Shown: positions 52,065-60,960 of the stretch, in pieces | Position numbering within the stretch: the first letter of the stretch is position 1 | Layout: each line of letters begins with the position of its first letter | Assembly (NCBI GenBank): GCA_964413265.1 | Contig: CAYPRX010000119.1 | Coordinates: 1 to 64,000, forward strand | Origin: CAVYGN01 sp964413265 | Lineage (GTDB): Bacteria > Spirochaetota > Brevinematia > Brevinematales > JAOACQ01 | DNA: 64,000 nucleotides | Direction: 5' to 3' | Translations under genes and position numbers: made by a program | Notes under the pieces: generated by a model | The model's database searches: none | Seen by the model: only the letters and a program-made list of their open reading frames with translations | Told to the model about the DNA's origin: nothing

Positions 52065-52308
52065 TCACTATTAATTCCCCTTTTTCCTAGCGCCTTGAAT
52101 CAGTAAGCTTGATTTACTAAGGCTCAAAACCGCTGCAAGTTGAACTCACACAAACCCTGAAAGATATTAACTTTTTAAATGTTATTATTTTACGATTAAC
52201 TTGATTGATTAACAGGGTCTGTGCTCGGACAACAACTTGCTTTTCGCAGTTATTCGCCTTGCAAATCTACACTTACTTCATATGTTGCGGAAAAAGGGGA
52301 ATAGGTGA
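52065..52308. mobile_element. MITE-like palindromic element in the 590-bp gap between the ABC exporter and the hydrolase
   Basis: The ends carry a perfect 14-bp inverted repeat, ATTCCCCTTTTTCC (52074-52087) and GGAAAAAGGGGAAT (52289-52302). Imperfect pairing continues inward for almost the whole element: GCAAGTTG (52135-52142) with CAACTTGC (52233-52240), ACCCTG (52154-52159) with CAGGGT (52213-52218), and AAGGC with GCCTT between them. The central loop of about 53 bp is AT-rich. There is no transposase or long reading frame. A transposon-derived miniature element is the best explanation; no clear target duplication is seen, so boundaries are approximate. Confidence 0.6.
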
Positions 52309-52474
52309 CTATAATCGTCATAAAACCATTGAATTTTTAAAAAAACAAAGTACAATATTAACGTTCTGAGGATATCAGGCCGAATTTTAGTTTTAACCGA
52401 ATTCCTGGAAGTAAATTAGGGTCGATGCTTCAGCAAAGATGATCCAATACGGGATATCGATGCATGGCATGGCA

Positions 52475-52552
52475 AGCCTGATTGCCGAGGCGAAAAACGT
52501 TGTTCACAATCTGCCAGCGTTTTTTGGCTATTTCTCTCGCCTCGGCAGGGCT
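52475..52552 (+). other. Strong hairpin, candidate structured leader RNA
   Basis: TGCCGAGGCGA (52483-52493) pairs perfectly with TCGCCTCGGCA (52537-52547); AGCCT (52475-52479) pairs with GGGCT (52548-52552) after a 3-base bulge; inside the loop GCCA (52513-52516) pairs with TGGC (52525-52528). The GC content is far above the flanks. The hairpin ends 6 bp before the ribosome site of the hydrolase gene. No riboswitch class is recognised. Confidence 0.5.
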
Positions 52553-52572
52553 ACCATTGGGGAAGAATACAA

Positions 52573-53469
52573 ATGATGATATACTTAATTATTTTTGCTT
52601 CATTATTTATTGTTTTATTATTACTGGTTAATAATACCCCGCTCTTTTATTCAGAGCCTTCGGCGTACGACAGGAATAATGAGCCGACCCTATTTGACTC
52701 CAGGGCAGAAGAGGCATTTTACGAAAACAGTAAATCGTCTTCACTCATTATACTGGTTCATGGCTTTCCGGGTTCTCCATTCGAATGGGAGAGGGTTGGA
52801 AGATTGCTGTCAAAAGATTATAATGTCCTGATCCCGCGCTTATATGGTTTCGGCACGACAAGAGAATTTTTTAGGAGAACCTATTTTTCACAATGGTACA
52901 AGAGTCTAATAGACATATACCTGGAATACAGGGAAAGATATGAGAAAGTAACAGTATGCGGTCTGTCGTTCGGCGGGATGCTGACCCTGAGACTTGCCGA
53001 GGATTTCGGGGATTCAAGAGAACTGGCGATGGAAAGGATTGTTGTCATATCGGCACCTGTATTTATAAATGACCCTCTTCATTATCTGGTCAGATCAATT
53101 TCATGGTTCATTCGCGACATCCCTTCATTCAGCTCTGCCGGGGATAATATAGATAATGATGGGGCTGATTGGGTTGGTTTTTACGGGAAATTTCCTGTCC
53201 AGATCTACAGCCTTCTAATGGGTATGAGGACTACCAGGAAGAATCTGGCAAGGGTCAGAATTCCAGCTCTCTTAATGCATTCTTCCGGAGACAAAACGGT
53301 CCCTTTCGCGAATATGGATTATATATATGATCATATATCTTCCCGGGTGAAGCATAAAATAGTTTATAATCTGGAAGGATGGAAACACAGGAAACACCTG
53401 CTGACGATGTTCAATACTACTTTTGAAGATGTCTACCGGAATATTTTGAGATTCATCAAGGAGGAGTGA
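52573..53469 (+). CDS. Alpha/beta hydrolase (carboxylesterase-like), membrane-anchored N-terminus
   Basis: A 298-residue hydrolase. The N-terminal helix (MMIYLIIFASLFIVLLLLV) is probably an anchor. The fold is shown by LIILVHGFPGSPFEWERVG (oxyanion region), the nucleophile elbow VCGLSFGGMLTL with Ser, LMHSSGDKTVPFANM with the acid Asp, and GWKHRKHLL with the catalytic His. It resembles Est30-type esterases. Its stop lies 66 bp before flgG. Substrate unknown. Confidence 0.88.
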   Translation: MMIYLIIFASLFIVLLLLVNNTPLFYSEPSAYDRNNEPTLFDSRAEEAFYENSKSSSLIILVHGFPGSPFEWERVGRLLSKDYNVLIPRLYGFGTTREFFRRTYFSQWYKSLIDIYLEYRERYEKVTVCGLSFGGMLTLRLAEDFGDSRELAMERIVVISAPVFINDPLHYLVRSISWFIRDIPSFSSAGDNIDNDGADWVGFYGKFPVQIYSLLMGMRTTRKNLARVRIPALLMHSSGDKTVPFANMDYIYDHISSRVKHKIVYNLEGWKHRKHLLTMFNTTFEDVYRNILRFIKEE

Positions 53470-53480
53470 GGCTAAATAAT

Positions 53481-53507
53481 TTAACCAAATTGATTTTCTT
53501 CCGATGT
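53481..53507 (+). promoter_or_regulatory. Possible sigma28 (FliA) promoter of flgG
   Basis: TTAA (53481-53484), 15-bp spacer and TCCGATGT (53500-53507) resemble the flagellar consensus TAAA-N15-GCCGATAA (5 of 8 and 3 of 4 bases). It lies 27 bp before flgG. Confidence 0.4.
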
Positions 53508-53534
53508 TTAATACATAAACGGAGGAAGAAAATT

Positions 53535-54329
53535 ATGATGAGAGCTTTATGGACAGCTGCTTCAGGAATGATCGGTGAGCAGTTTCATATCGATACGATT
53601 GCAAATAATCTATCGAATGTAAATACGACGGGATTTAAAAAAACAAGAGCTGAATTTGAAGATCTGCTTTATCAAACCCAGAGACTTGCAGGGACCCCTT
53701 CTTCTGAGATCAGCCAGTATCCGATCGGCATACAAACGGGTCTTGGAGTGCGAGCCGCTGCTACCCAGAAGTTTTATACTCAGGGAAGCCTCCAGAACAC
53801 GGGGAACAAATTTGACATAGCACTTGAAGGGGAAGGATTTATCGGAGTTACCCTTCCTGACGGGAGCAGCGCTTATACAAGAGACGGGTCACTTAAAATT
53901 GACAGTAATATGGAAATAGTGACCTCACAGGGATACAGGCTCAGCCCTCCAATCGTTCTTCCTGAAAACTTCGATGTCGGGACCCTTTCAATCGGAAAGG
54001 ATGGCCGGGTGACCGTGAAAGTAGCCGGCAGCGACGAAGACACTGAAGTTGGAACTATCTCACTATACCGGTTCATCAATCCGGCAGGTCTGACCAATAT
54101 CGGAGAAAATTATGTTAAAGAAAGCCCGGCTTCCGGCCCTGCTGTCGAGGGGACAGCATCATTAGCCGGCTATGGTATGATCCACCAGGGTTTTCTTGAA
54201 ATGTCAAATGTCAATGCAGTCCAGGAAATGGTGGATATGATAGTAGCACAGAGGGCTTACGAGTTCAACTCCCGCGCAATTCAGACAGCGGATTCGATGC
54301 TTGGTACTGCGAACAGCCTGAAGAGATAG
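53535..54329 (+). CDS. flgG: Flagellar basal-body distal rod protein FlgG
   Basis: Builds the distal rod that crosses the periplasm. The start at 53535 (264 aa) follows a GGAGGAAG site; a longer upstream reading has no family match. The N-terminal rod motif is ALWTAASGMIGEQFHIDTIA followed by NNLSNVNTTGFKK; the C-terminal motif is EMSNVNAVQEMVDMIVAQRA followed by YEFNSRAIQTADSML. FlgG usually follows flgF; here its neighbours are an esterase and dinB, so it is isolated from other flagellar genes in the window. Confidence 0.95.
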   Translation: MMRALWTAASGMIGEQFHIDTIANNLSNVNTTGFKKTRAEFEDLLYQTQRLAGTPSSEISQYPIGIQTGLGVRAAATQKFYTQGSLQNTGNKFDIALEGEGFIGVTLPDGSSAYTRDGSLKIDSNMEIVTSQGYRLSPPIVLPENFDVGTLSIGKDGRVTVKVAGSDEDTEVGTISLYRFINPAGLTNIGENYVKESPASGPAVEGTASLAGYGMIHQGFLEMSNVNAVQEMVDMIVAQRAYEFNSRAIQTADSMLGTANSLKR

Positions 54330-54351
54330 GCCTGATCTTAAAAAACTTCCA

Positions 54352-55428
54352 TTAAGGGAAGAGCAGAAGCCTGTCATCCGGTTTTGCTTTGACTTCCTTT
54401 TTACCGAAGTTTGACATTGATATTCCCACAAGACGGATTTTCTTTTTCCCAGCTTCGGTTTTATCAAGAAGCTGAAGTACTGTTTTAAAAATATCCCGGG
54501 ATTTAAATAGGGGAAAGGGAAGGGTGATACTGCGGGTGATAAGCTTGAAATCATAATATTTTATTTTAAGGGTAACAGTCCTGGCACCATTTTCTTCCCC
54601 TATAATTTTAAGTATATCTTCCTCTTCATCAGATATGCTTTTCAACAACTCTCTTATTTTATCAATATCGAGTATATCCCTGGGGAGGGTTATTTCCCTT
54701 CCTGCCGAAAGCCTTTTATGGTAAGGCATCACAGGTGAGTCGTCGATCCCCCTTGCAAGGTTATAAAACCATTCGCCGCTTTTTCCGAAGTTACTGGCCA
54801 GCTCGGCTAAACTCCTCTCAAATAAATCGGCGCCTGTTCTGATACCCAGATAATGCATTCTTCTTTCTGTGACCCTGCCGACTCCGATAAATGACCCGAT
54901 AGGCAGTCTCTTGATAAAGCTCTCCGCATTCTCCGGTAAAACAATAGTGAGTCCATCAGGTTTTTTATATCCTGAAGCTGCTTTAGCCAGAAACTTATTG
55001 AAAGAAACTCCGGCGGAGGCTGTTAACCCTGTCTTCAAAAAAATTTTAATCTTGATCTCTTTGGCGATCCTGTAAGCAGTTAATCCTGTATAATTATCGG
55101 TTACATCTAAATATGCCTCGTCAAGGGAAAGGCTTTCCACCAGATCTGTGTATTCATGAAAGATTGAATTTATCTCTTCCGAAACCTTAACATATAACTC
55201 AAAATGAGGTTCGACAAGTATTGCCTGGGGGCAGAGTGAAAGAGCCCTTGAAGTCGCCATAGCGGAATGGATCCCGAATTTACGGGCTTCGTAAGAACAG
55301 GTGGCGACCACACTCCTGTCCTCTGGCCTGCCTCCGACAATTACCGGTTTTCCCATTAACTCAGGATGTTCCCTCTGCTCAACTGAAGCGAAAAAAGCGT
55401 CCATGTCTATATGTATTATTTTCCTCAT
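54352..55428 (-). CDS. dinB: DNA polymerase IV (Y-family, translesion)
   Basis: An error-prone lesion-bypass polymerase of 358 residues. The palm motif is IIHIDMDAFFASVEQREHPE (catalytic Asp) and the second acidic pair is SLSLDEAYLDVTDNY. SAGVSFNKFLAKAAS and the helix-hairpin-helix GVGRVTERRMHYLGI follow. The C-terminal little-finger domain is present; no obvious beta-clamp QLxLF-type end, though PDDRLLLFP at the very end could serve as one. Its start overlaps the DUF362 stop by 4 bp. Confidence 0.95.
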   Translation of the reverse strand: MRKIIHIDMDAFFASVEQREHPELMGKPVIVGGRPEDRSVVATCSYEARKFGIHSAMATSRALSLCPQAILVEPHFELYVKVSEEINSIFHEYTDLVESLSLDEAYLDVTDNYTGLTAYRIAKEIKIKIFLKTGLTASAGVSFNKFLAKAASGYKKPDGLTIVLPENAESFIKRLPIGSFIGVGRVTERRMHYLGIRTGADLFERSLAELASNFGKSGEWFYNLARGIDDSPVMPYHKRLSAGREITLPRDILDIDKIRELLKSISDEEEDILKIIGEENGARTVTLKIKYYDFKLITRSITLPFPLFKSRDIFKTVLQLLDKTEAGKKKIRLVGISMSNFGKKEVKAKPDDRLLLFP

Positions 55429-56528
55429 TTTCCAACACTGATAAGCTCATAATCCTGTGTACCCAAACCTAGTTTCTGTGCGTAATCGAGACAGGATTTC
55501 CATTCGCTTCCGGGGTATAAGGCAGTGAATTTGTCGATCCCTTCTTTTATTCCGCCGATAACGCTATCTTTATTGACAGGAGCCTTATTTACAAGATCTA
55601 CGCTTGCCCTGTCAAGCGCTACTGGATCGAATGATGCAAGAATTCCTATATCAGGCACAATCGGTATTTCATTGAAATCCCAGCAATCACAATTGGGGGA
55701 AACATTCATAACGAAATTCACATGGAACTGCTGTTTTCCATGCAAGACTGCATAAGAGTATTCTGCAATCTTTTCCAGGGTATTTGTAGAACCCCAGACT
55801 ACATGGGCAGCATCATAACAGCAAACCGCAATACACTGCCCGCAGCCGACACATTTTTCATAATTGATGACTGCCTTTCTATCACCGTTGATATGAATGG
55901 CATTTTGGGCGCAATTAATAACACACTGTCCGCATGAGGAACAGTTTTTCCTGTTAATCTGCGGTTTATTACCAGAATGCATTTCAAGCTTTCCGGCGAC
56001 TGATCCCGAACCCATTCCGATATTCTTCAGTGCGCCTCCGAAACCTGCGAGGTCATGGCCTTTAAAATGGTTCATGGATATAATAATATCGGCATCGGCT
56101 ATGGCAGTTCCTATCTTGGCAGTTTTACAGTTTTTCATATTCAATTTGATTTCCCTGAAATCTGTCCCTTTAATCCCGTCGGCAATTATTACATTGCATC
56201 CAAGTGTAATAGTGTTAAAACCGTTCTGCGAAGCGCTAGTCAAATGGTCAACCGCGTTGCCTCTTCCGCCCTTGTACAATGTATTAGAATCTGTCACGAA
56301 AACGTATGAACCGGCAGCCTGAAGTATCTTTACAACTCTTGCGACATAGTTCGGCCTTATATATGCAAGGTTACCCGGTTCCCCGAAATGAACCTTAACT
56401 GCGGAAAATTTCTTGTACAGATCAAGATTCTGAATCCCCGTTCTTTTGACGAGAGTTTCCAGTTTATCAAGAAGGTTTTTTCCCGGTGAAGTCCTTAAAT
56501 CCGTGAAATAAACACGGGATTTTGACAT
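55425..56528 (-). CDS. DUF362 protein with two 4Fe-4S clusters
   Basis: A 367-residue iron-sulfur protein. The N-terminal half is the DUF362 domain (HFGEPGNLAYIRPNYVARVV, ISMNHFKGHDLAGFGGALKN). Two ferredoxin-type motifs lie at about residues 195-240: CSSCGQCVINCAQNA and CVGCGQCIAVCCYDA. DUF362 proteins are common in anaerobes and act as ferredoxin-like electron carriers of unclear role. It is cotranscribed with dinB (4-bp overlap). Confidence 0.9.
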   Translation of the reverse strand: MSKSRVYFTDLRTSPGKNLLDKLETLVKRTGIQNLDLYKKFSAVKVHFGEPGNLAYIRPNYVARVVKILQAAGSYVFVTDSNTLYKGGRGNAVDHLTSASQNGFNTITLGCNVIIADGIKGTDFREIKLNMKNCKTAKIGTAIADADIIISMNHFKGHDLAGFGGALKNIGMGSGSVAGKLEMHSGNKPQINRKNCSSCGQCVINCAQNAIHINGDRKAVINYEKCVGCGQCIAVCCYDAAHVVWGSTNTLEKIAEYSYAVLHGKQQFHVNFVMNVSPNCDCWDFNEIPIVPDIGILASFDPVALDRASVDLVNKAPVNKDSVIGGIKEGIDKFTALYPGSEWKSCLDYAQKLGLGTQDYELISVGK

Positions 56529-56547
56529 GAATTGACACCTTCCTCTG

Positions 56548-57993
56548 TTAATAAGCCCCCTTTCTCCTTAGAACAGCCCCTATTGTCTTAAAAAGAATAA
56601 TGAGATCAAGCCAGGCCGACCAGTTTTCGACATACCATGTCTCGAGTTTCATCCTCTCGGAAAATATAAGTTCGTTCCTTCCTGATACCTGCCATAAGCC
56701 CGTTATACCGGGCTTTGTCATGAAAATAATGTCCTTGTAGTCGCCGATTTCATGTTTTTCAGAGGGGAGGTAAGGCCTGGGACCTATAATGCTCATCTCG
56801 CCCCTCATTACATTGATAAGCTGGGGGATTTCATCAAGCGATGTTTTTCGGAGAAATGCACCGATCCTGGTAACCCTTGGATCGTATACTCTTAATTTTT
56901 TATAAGTTTTCCATTCTGTTTGCGCTTCTTTATTTTTTGTTAAATGATCGTTTAGTATCTTCTTTGATTCTTTATACATTGTTCTGAATTTAATGCAATT
57001 AAAGACTTTTCCCCTATATCCCAGTCTGCCCTGAATTATGAAAATCGGGCCTTCCGAGTCGAGTTTTATCAGTATGCTTATAACGGCCAAGGATATTATG
57101 AAGAAAGGTAAAACCAGCAGAATAATTGCAATGTCAGAGATGGTTTTTACAAAACGGTTGGCCAGAGAGTGCAGATTGTTTTTTATTTTCAGCAGGAATA
57201 ATTTCTGCATGAAAAGGTAGTGCAGTTCAGTATTAATTTGAGCTATCCCTACAATATCCGGAACAAGGACCACGTTTTTAACATTTTTCTGGACATGATT
57301 GGTCAGCCTGGTCAGTTCTTCAGGAGGAAGGCCGGGCATTGATATTATCACAGTTGAAATCTCAAGCATGGAAACAAATTTTGTGAAATTTTTTATTCCG
57401 CAGAACACCGGGTATTTTGTTCCTTCTACCTCAATTTCATTTATTCCTTTTATATCATCCAGGAAGCCCACCACACTGTAACCCATCTGCTTATCATTTA
57501 TCAGGCCCCTGACCGTACTTACCGCACTGGGACCGGTACCCAGAATAAGGGCTTTTTCCTTCCAGAGCCCAATATAGTAAAGGACTCTTTTACCCCAGTA
57601 TCTGAATAGGATCGTTAATAATGAAAGGTATAACCATGTGAAGATCAGGACAAGCCGGGAGATATTACCATACATACTCCTTACAGTGATCATGAAAAAA
57701 ATAAAGAGAACCGTAATTGTAACAGCTTTCAGGATAGATCTTATTTCTTCCCAGAAGGGATAACGTTTAGTGTAAAGTCTTTCAAATATGAGGATGGTTA
57801 TAAAAATAACCGGCATCCACCAGATAGACAGGTAGTATTGATAGGAAAAGAAATAATAGGGTTTGCCCCTCGTGATAAAGTAAACGAAATTTTCTCTGGT
57901 AAATACGGCGACCAACAAAGAAGAAAAGTAGGAGATAAGGTCGATACAGAGAAGGCCGGTTATGCGGCCTATTCCTATCCATCTTTCTTTCAT
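56548..57993 (-). CDS. Polyprenyl glycosylphosphotransferase (WcaJ/WbaP type)
   Basis: Initiates surface polysaccharide synthesis by moving a sugar-1-phosphate to undecaprenyl phosphate. The 481-residue protein has four N-terminal helices, a central Rossmann-like domain with ALILGTGPSAVSTV, and the transferase domain after a fifth hydrophobic segment: IKFRTMYKESKKIL, LRKTSLDEIPQLINVMRGEM, SIIGPRPYLPSE and KPGITGLWQVSGRNEL. Size and layout match WcaJ/WbaP. The next gene downstream, in sequence order 58012-59151, is a glycosyltransferase in the same direction. Confidence 0.93.
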   Translation of the reverse strand: MKERWIGIGRITGLLCIDLISYFSSLLVAVFTRENFVYFITRGKPYYFFSYQYYLSIWWMPVIFITILIFERLYTKRYPFWEEIRSILKAVTITVLFIFFMITVRSMYGNISRLVLIFTWLYLSLLTILFRYWGKRVLYYIGLWKEKALILGTGPSAVSTVRGLINDKQMGYSVVGFLDDIKGINEIEVEGTKYPVFCGIKNFTKFVSMLEISTVIISMPGLPPEELTRLTNHVQKNVKNVVLVPDIVGIAQINTELHYLFMQKLFLLKIKNNLHSLANRFVKTISDIAIILLVLPFFIISLAVISILIKLDSEGPIFIIQGRLGYRGKVFNCIKFRTMYKESKKILNDHLTKNKEAQTEWKTYKKLRVYDPRVTRIGAFLRKTSLDEIPQLINVMRGEMSIIGPRPYLPSEKHEIGDYKDIIFMTKPGITGLWQVSGRNELIFSERMKLETWYVENWSAWLDLIILFKTIGAVLRRKGAY

Positions 57994-58011
57994 AATGAAA
58001 TCCCGTCTTTA

Positions 58012-59151
58012 TTACCTGAAAAAGGATTTTATCTTTTTCTCGACAAAAGAACTGTATTTTCTTTGAAATTCTTCCTTTGAGAACCTTAAAGCATTTTGCC
58101 TGATTTCTGAATAGTCGAAGACTTTTTCCATCTTTTCAAATCTTTTTACAGCCTCAATCAGGCTATCCTCATCCTGTGAGTAAAAAAAAGTGCCGGTTTT
58201 ACCTTCAATTACTGTTTCTGAAGTACCTCCCCTTCCGAAAGCGATTACAGGTGTCCCGCATGCCTGGGCTTCTACAGGCATGAGCCCGAAGTCTTCTTCC
58301 GCAGCGAAGATGAAGGCTTTCGCCTTTTGAAGGAAATCCTTCAGAGATTCCGGGCTCTGATAACCGATAAATTCAATATTCGGGCACTTTAACGCCAGGT
58401 TTTTTATCTTTTTTTCTTCAGGACCCCTCCCAATGACAGTGAGTTTCCTGCCTTTCATCCTGACGAAAGCCTTAACGATCAGGTCCATCCTCTTATATGG
58501 GACCATCTGTGAGGCAGCCAGGTAATTTTCTCCCTTTTTCTCAAAAAGGGTATAATAATTCGTATCAGCAGGGCCATATATTACCTCAGCCTCCCTGTTG
58601 TAGATTTTTTTTATCCTTTTAGCTACATATGCCGAATTTGTTAGATAATAATCGACCCTGTTCGCAGAAATAATATCCCAGGTCCTGATCTCATGCAGTA
58701 TATTTCTCACTATTTTCCCTATCAAACCCCTCTCATAGCCGGATTCCCTGAGGTATTGAAAGGTTAAATCCCATGCATATCTCATCGGCGTGTGCATGTA
58801 ACAGATATGGAGCTGATTCGAGTTTGTCAGAACTCCTTTGGCCACAGCGTGGGAGCTGGAAAGCACAACGTTATACCCAGAAAGATCGAATTCCTCGATT
58901 GCTCTAGGGAAAAGAGAAAGGAGTTTCTGATAGAATTTTCCTGAAAAAGGCAATTTCTGGATAGAAGATGTTATTATTTTAGAGTGATCGATAATGCTGC
59001 TTTGAAAATTTTTCGTACATAAAAGAGTATATACAGGTGATGGATAGAGTTCGTAAATTGCTTCCAGGGCCCTTTCACCCCCTCTCATTCCGGTAAGCCA
59101 ATCGTGAACGATGGCTGTTTTTACTTCAAAATGACTCTCCGATCTAGCCAT
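58012..59151 (-). CDS. Glycosyltransferase family 4 (mannosyltransferase-like)
   Basis: A 379-residue retaining glycosyltransferase. N-terminal VKTAIVHDWLTGMRGGERAL is typical of WbaZ-type mannosyltransferases; the C-terminal donor-binding half has VIGRGPEEKKIKNLA, FIFAAEEDFGLMPVEAQACG (E-x7-E motif) and TPVIAFGRGGTSETV. It starts 18 bp before the WcaJ-like gene in the transcript and probably acts on the lipid-linked sugar that enzyme makes. A ribosome site GAGGAG lies about 12 bp before the ATG, somewhat distant. Confidence 0.93.
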   Translation of the reverse strand: MARSESHFEVKTAIVHDWLTGMRGGERALEAIYELYPSPVYTLLCTKNFQSSIIDHSKIITSSIQKLPFSGKFYQKLLSLFPRAIEEFDLSGYNVVLSSSHAVAKGVLTNSNQLHICYMHTPMRYAWDLTFQYLRESGYERGLIGKIVRNILHEIRTWDIISANRVDYYLTNSAYVAKRIKKIYNREAEVIYGPADTNYYTLFEKKGENYLAASQMVPYKRMDLIVKAFVRMKGRKLTVIGRGPEEKKIKNLALKCPNIEFIGYQSPESLKDFLQKAKAFIFAAEEDFGLMPVEAQACGTPVIAFGRGGTSETVIEGKTGTFFYSQDEDSLIEAVKRFEKMEKVFDYSEIRQNALRFSKEEFQRKYSSFVEKKIKSFFR

Positions 59152-59228
59152 GTTTAATTCATACTCCTCAATCTAATAATCATAACATCATTTCAAAAGA
59201 TTGTAAAATCATTGTTGATGACAGCCTG

Positions 59229-60950
59229 TCATTCGTAGTGGCGCAGGGCTTCGGAAGGAGGAAGCCTTGCAGCTTTTTTTGACGGAAAATAGGCTGAGAA
59301 AAGAGCTATAATAAGAAGTATCACGATGTAAAAAAATATTTTAACGGGGAATGTAATAAAATGCAGGTGATTATAAAGCACAAAAATTGAAAATGCCTCA
59401 CTGGTTGTATTTATATAAATGGAAGATAATAATCCCATCACTGCAAATGCCAGGCAAATTCCCAGTATTGAGGCGAAAAAGGTCAGAAGCAATGTTTCGC
59501 TTATGAAAAGGTCCCTGATCCCGTTTTTTTGCATTCCGATGGAGCGCATCGTCCCTATTTCTCTGGTCCTTTCCCTGACAGACATCCTCAGGGTGTTGAG
59601 AACGCCTATCTGGGTTATGAGAAATAGGATAATTACACTTGCCACGCTTATAATCTTGGCAATAGATGCCCACTGAAGCATTCCATAATTATCTTCATAT
59701 ACAGTGGTGAGTATCAGATATGCTCCCTTTTTTGCACTCTTGATAATGTTGTCGTACATTTCCTCAATTTCATCAGAAGTTTTGACCCTGGGCATCAGCG
59801 TCCACTCCCTGACAAGAGCCGGCAGAATTGGGGATTTTTTCCATAATGGATTAAAGCCTTTCAAGCTTTCCTCAGGCATATTTTTATAATAAATGTTTTT
59901 GAAATCGTTTTCATTGAGCAAAATTACATTATCAAGCTGCCGGTCTGGCTGTTTAAAAATCCCTCCAATTCTGAAGGAAAAATTTTTTACCGTTTTATCA
60001 AGCCCTGTATATGAAAAATTCAGTGTCATTCCTGGAACAAGCCGCATTTCCGAAGCTGATTTTTCTCCGACGAGGATGATGTTCGTCTCTGCAAGTTTTT
60101 CCCAGTCACCCTTTAATAAATCCAGGTTGCCCTTTAAAAGAGTCAAATCCGATTCGTTTGTCGAAAATCCAAGCAAAGAGTAATTAGAATATCTGCCTGA
60201 AAGGGGTATGAAAGCCGAATCTGGTATCAGGGCTTTATAGAGTGTATCAGCCTGTTTCCGTGTAGTATCCAGGTCTTTTAAGATAACCCTGAAGGTTGAT
60301 GTTTCATAATCCATATATCCCATAATCCGTTTTAAATCAAGTGATTTGATGTAAACAGAGAAGGTATTCCAGATGGTTCCTGCTGCACTGTTTATACCGG
60401 TAACCCGTAATTTTGCCGTCTGGACCTGACCGTTTACCGTCTTAAGCTCGACACTGATAAAATCGTTGACTTTGACCCTCAGTTTTTTTGCATAGGGTTC
60501 GCTGAGTATTACAGCGTTTTCTATTTTAGAATTTGTGAAATCCGAAGGATCGCCGCTTGACAGCCGTAAAGTTGCAAAAAATTCCTTTGACGGTTCGACA
60601 CTTGCCAGATATAAATCTGCAGCTCTTCCATTTCCAATAACTCTTGGCCAGAGATCGAAGCTCTCTTTTAAAGTTTTTACATCATGAAGGTTTTTCATCA
60701 GAATCCGGGTTAATTTATCCCTGTTCCTTATGATATTTCCGTTTTTATCAAGTTTTTCAAAAATAGTCACCTGGATGTGACCAACCCAGTTTACAAGCAT
60801 GTTGTTAAGCATTATATCCATCATTCCGTCGCTAATAGATCCCGACATGATAAGCACTGCCATACCAAATGATATTATAAGTGCCAGCAGAAAATTTCTT
60901 CTCTTTTGGCGGAAGATGTTGCGAAGGCCTAAGAGTAATGTGATTTTCAT
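59229..60950 (-). CDS. ABC transporter permease, FtsX/MacB family (large)
   Basis: A 573-residue permease with an N-terminal helix (NFLLALIISFGMAVLIMSGS), an enlarged MacB-type periplasmic domain of about 370 residues and three C-terminal helices. The coupling segment is MSVRERTREIGTMRSIGMQK. It lies 10 bp after the related permease at 60961-62472, and the two form a heterodimer by context. No ATPase gene is found beside them; the ATPase would have to come from beyond the window or from another operon, such as the one at 8501-9163. Confidence 0.9.
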   Translation of the reverse strand: MKITLLLGLRNIFRQKRRNFLLALIISFGMAVLIMSGSISDGMMDIMLNNMLVNWVGHIQVTIFEKLDKNGNIIRNRDKLTRILMKNLHDVKTLKESFDLWPRVIGNGRAADLYLASVEPSKEFFATLRLSSGDPSDFTNSKIENAVILSEPYAKKLRVKVNDFISVELKTVNGQVQTAKLRVTGINSAAGTIWNTFSVYIKSLDLKRIMGYMDYETSTFRVILKDLDTTRKQADTLYKALIPDSAFIPLSGRYSNYSLLGFSTNESDLTLLKGNLDLLKGDWEKLAETNIILVGEKSASEMRLVPGMTLNFSYTGLDKTVKNFSFRIGGIFKQPDRQLDNVILLNENDFKNIYYKNMPEESLKGFNPLWKKSPILPALVREWTLMPRVKTSDEIEEMYDNIIKSAKKGAYLILTTVYEDNYGMLQWASIAKIISVASVIILFLITQIGVLNTLRMSVRERTREIGTMRSIGMQKNGIRDLFISETLLLTFFASILGICLAFAVMGLLSSIYINTTSEAFSIFVLYNHLHFITFPVKIFFYIVILLIIALFSAYFPSKKAARLPPSEALRHYE

Positions 60951-60960
60951 CGATTTCTCC

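Noticed and set aside
52439..52576. 45-codon frame over the GC-rich hairpin
   Set aside because: No ribosome site and no family match; the signal is better explained by RNA or DNA structure, so it is not listed as a gene but only noted in the finding.
54341..54365. CTTCC-GGAAG hairpin between flgG and dinB
   Set aside because: Short stem without a T-run on either strand, so no terminator is claimed.
59219..59231. TGACAG-C-CTGTCA palindrome at the end of the large permease gene
   Set aside because: Too short and not followed by a T-run on the minus strand, so not accepted as a terminator.
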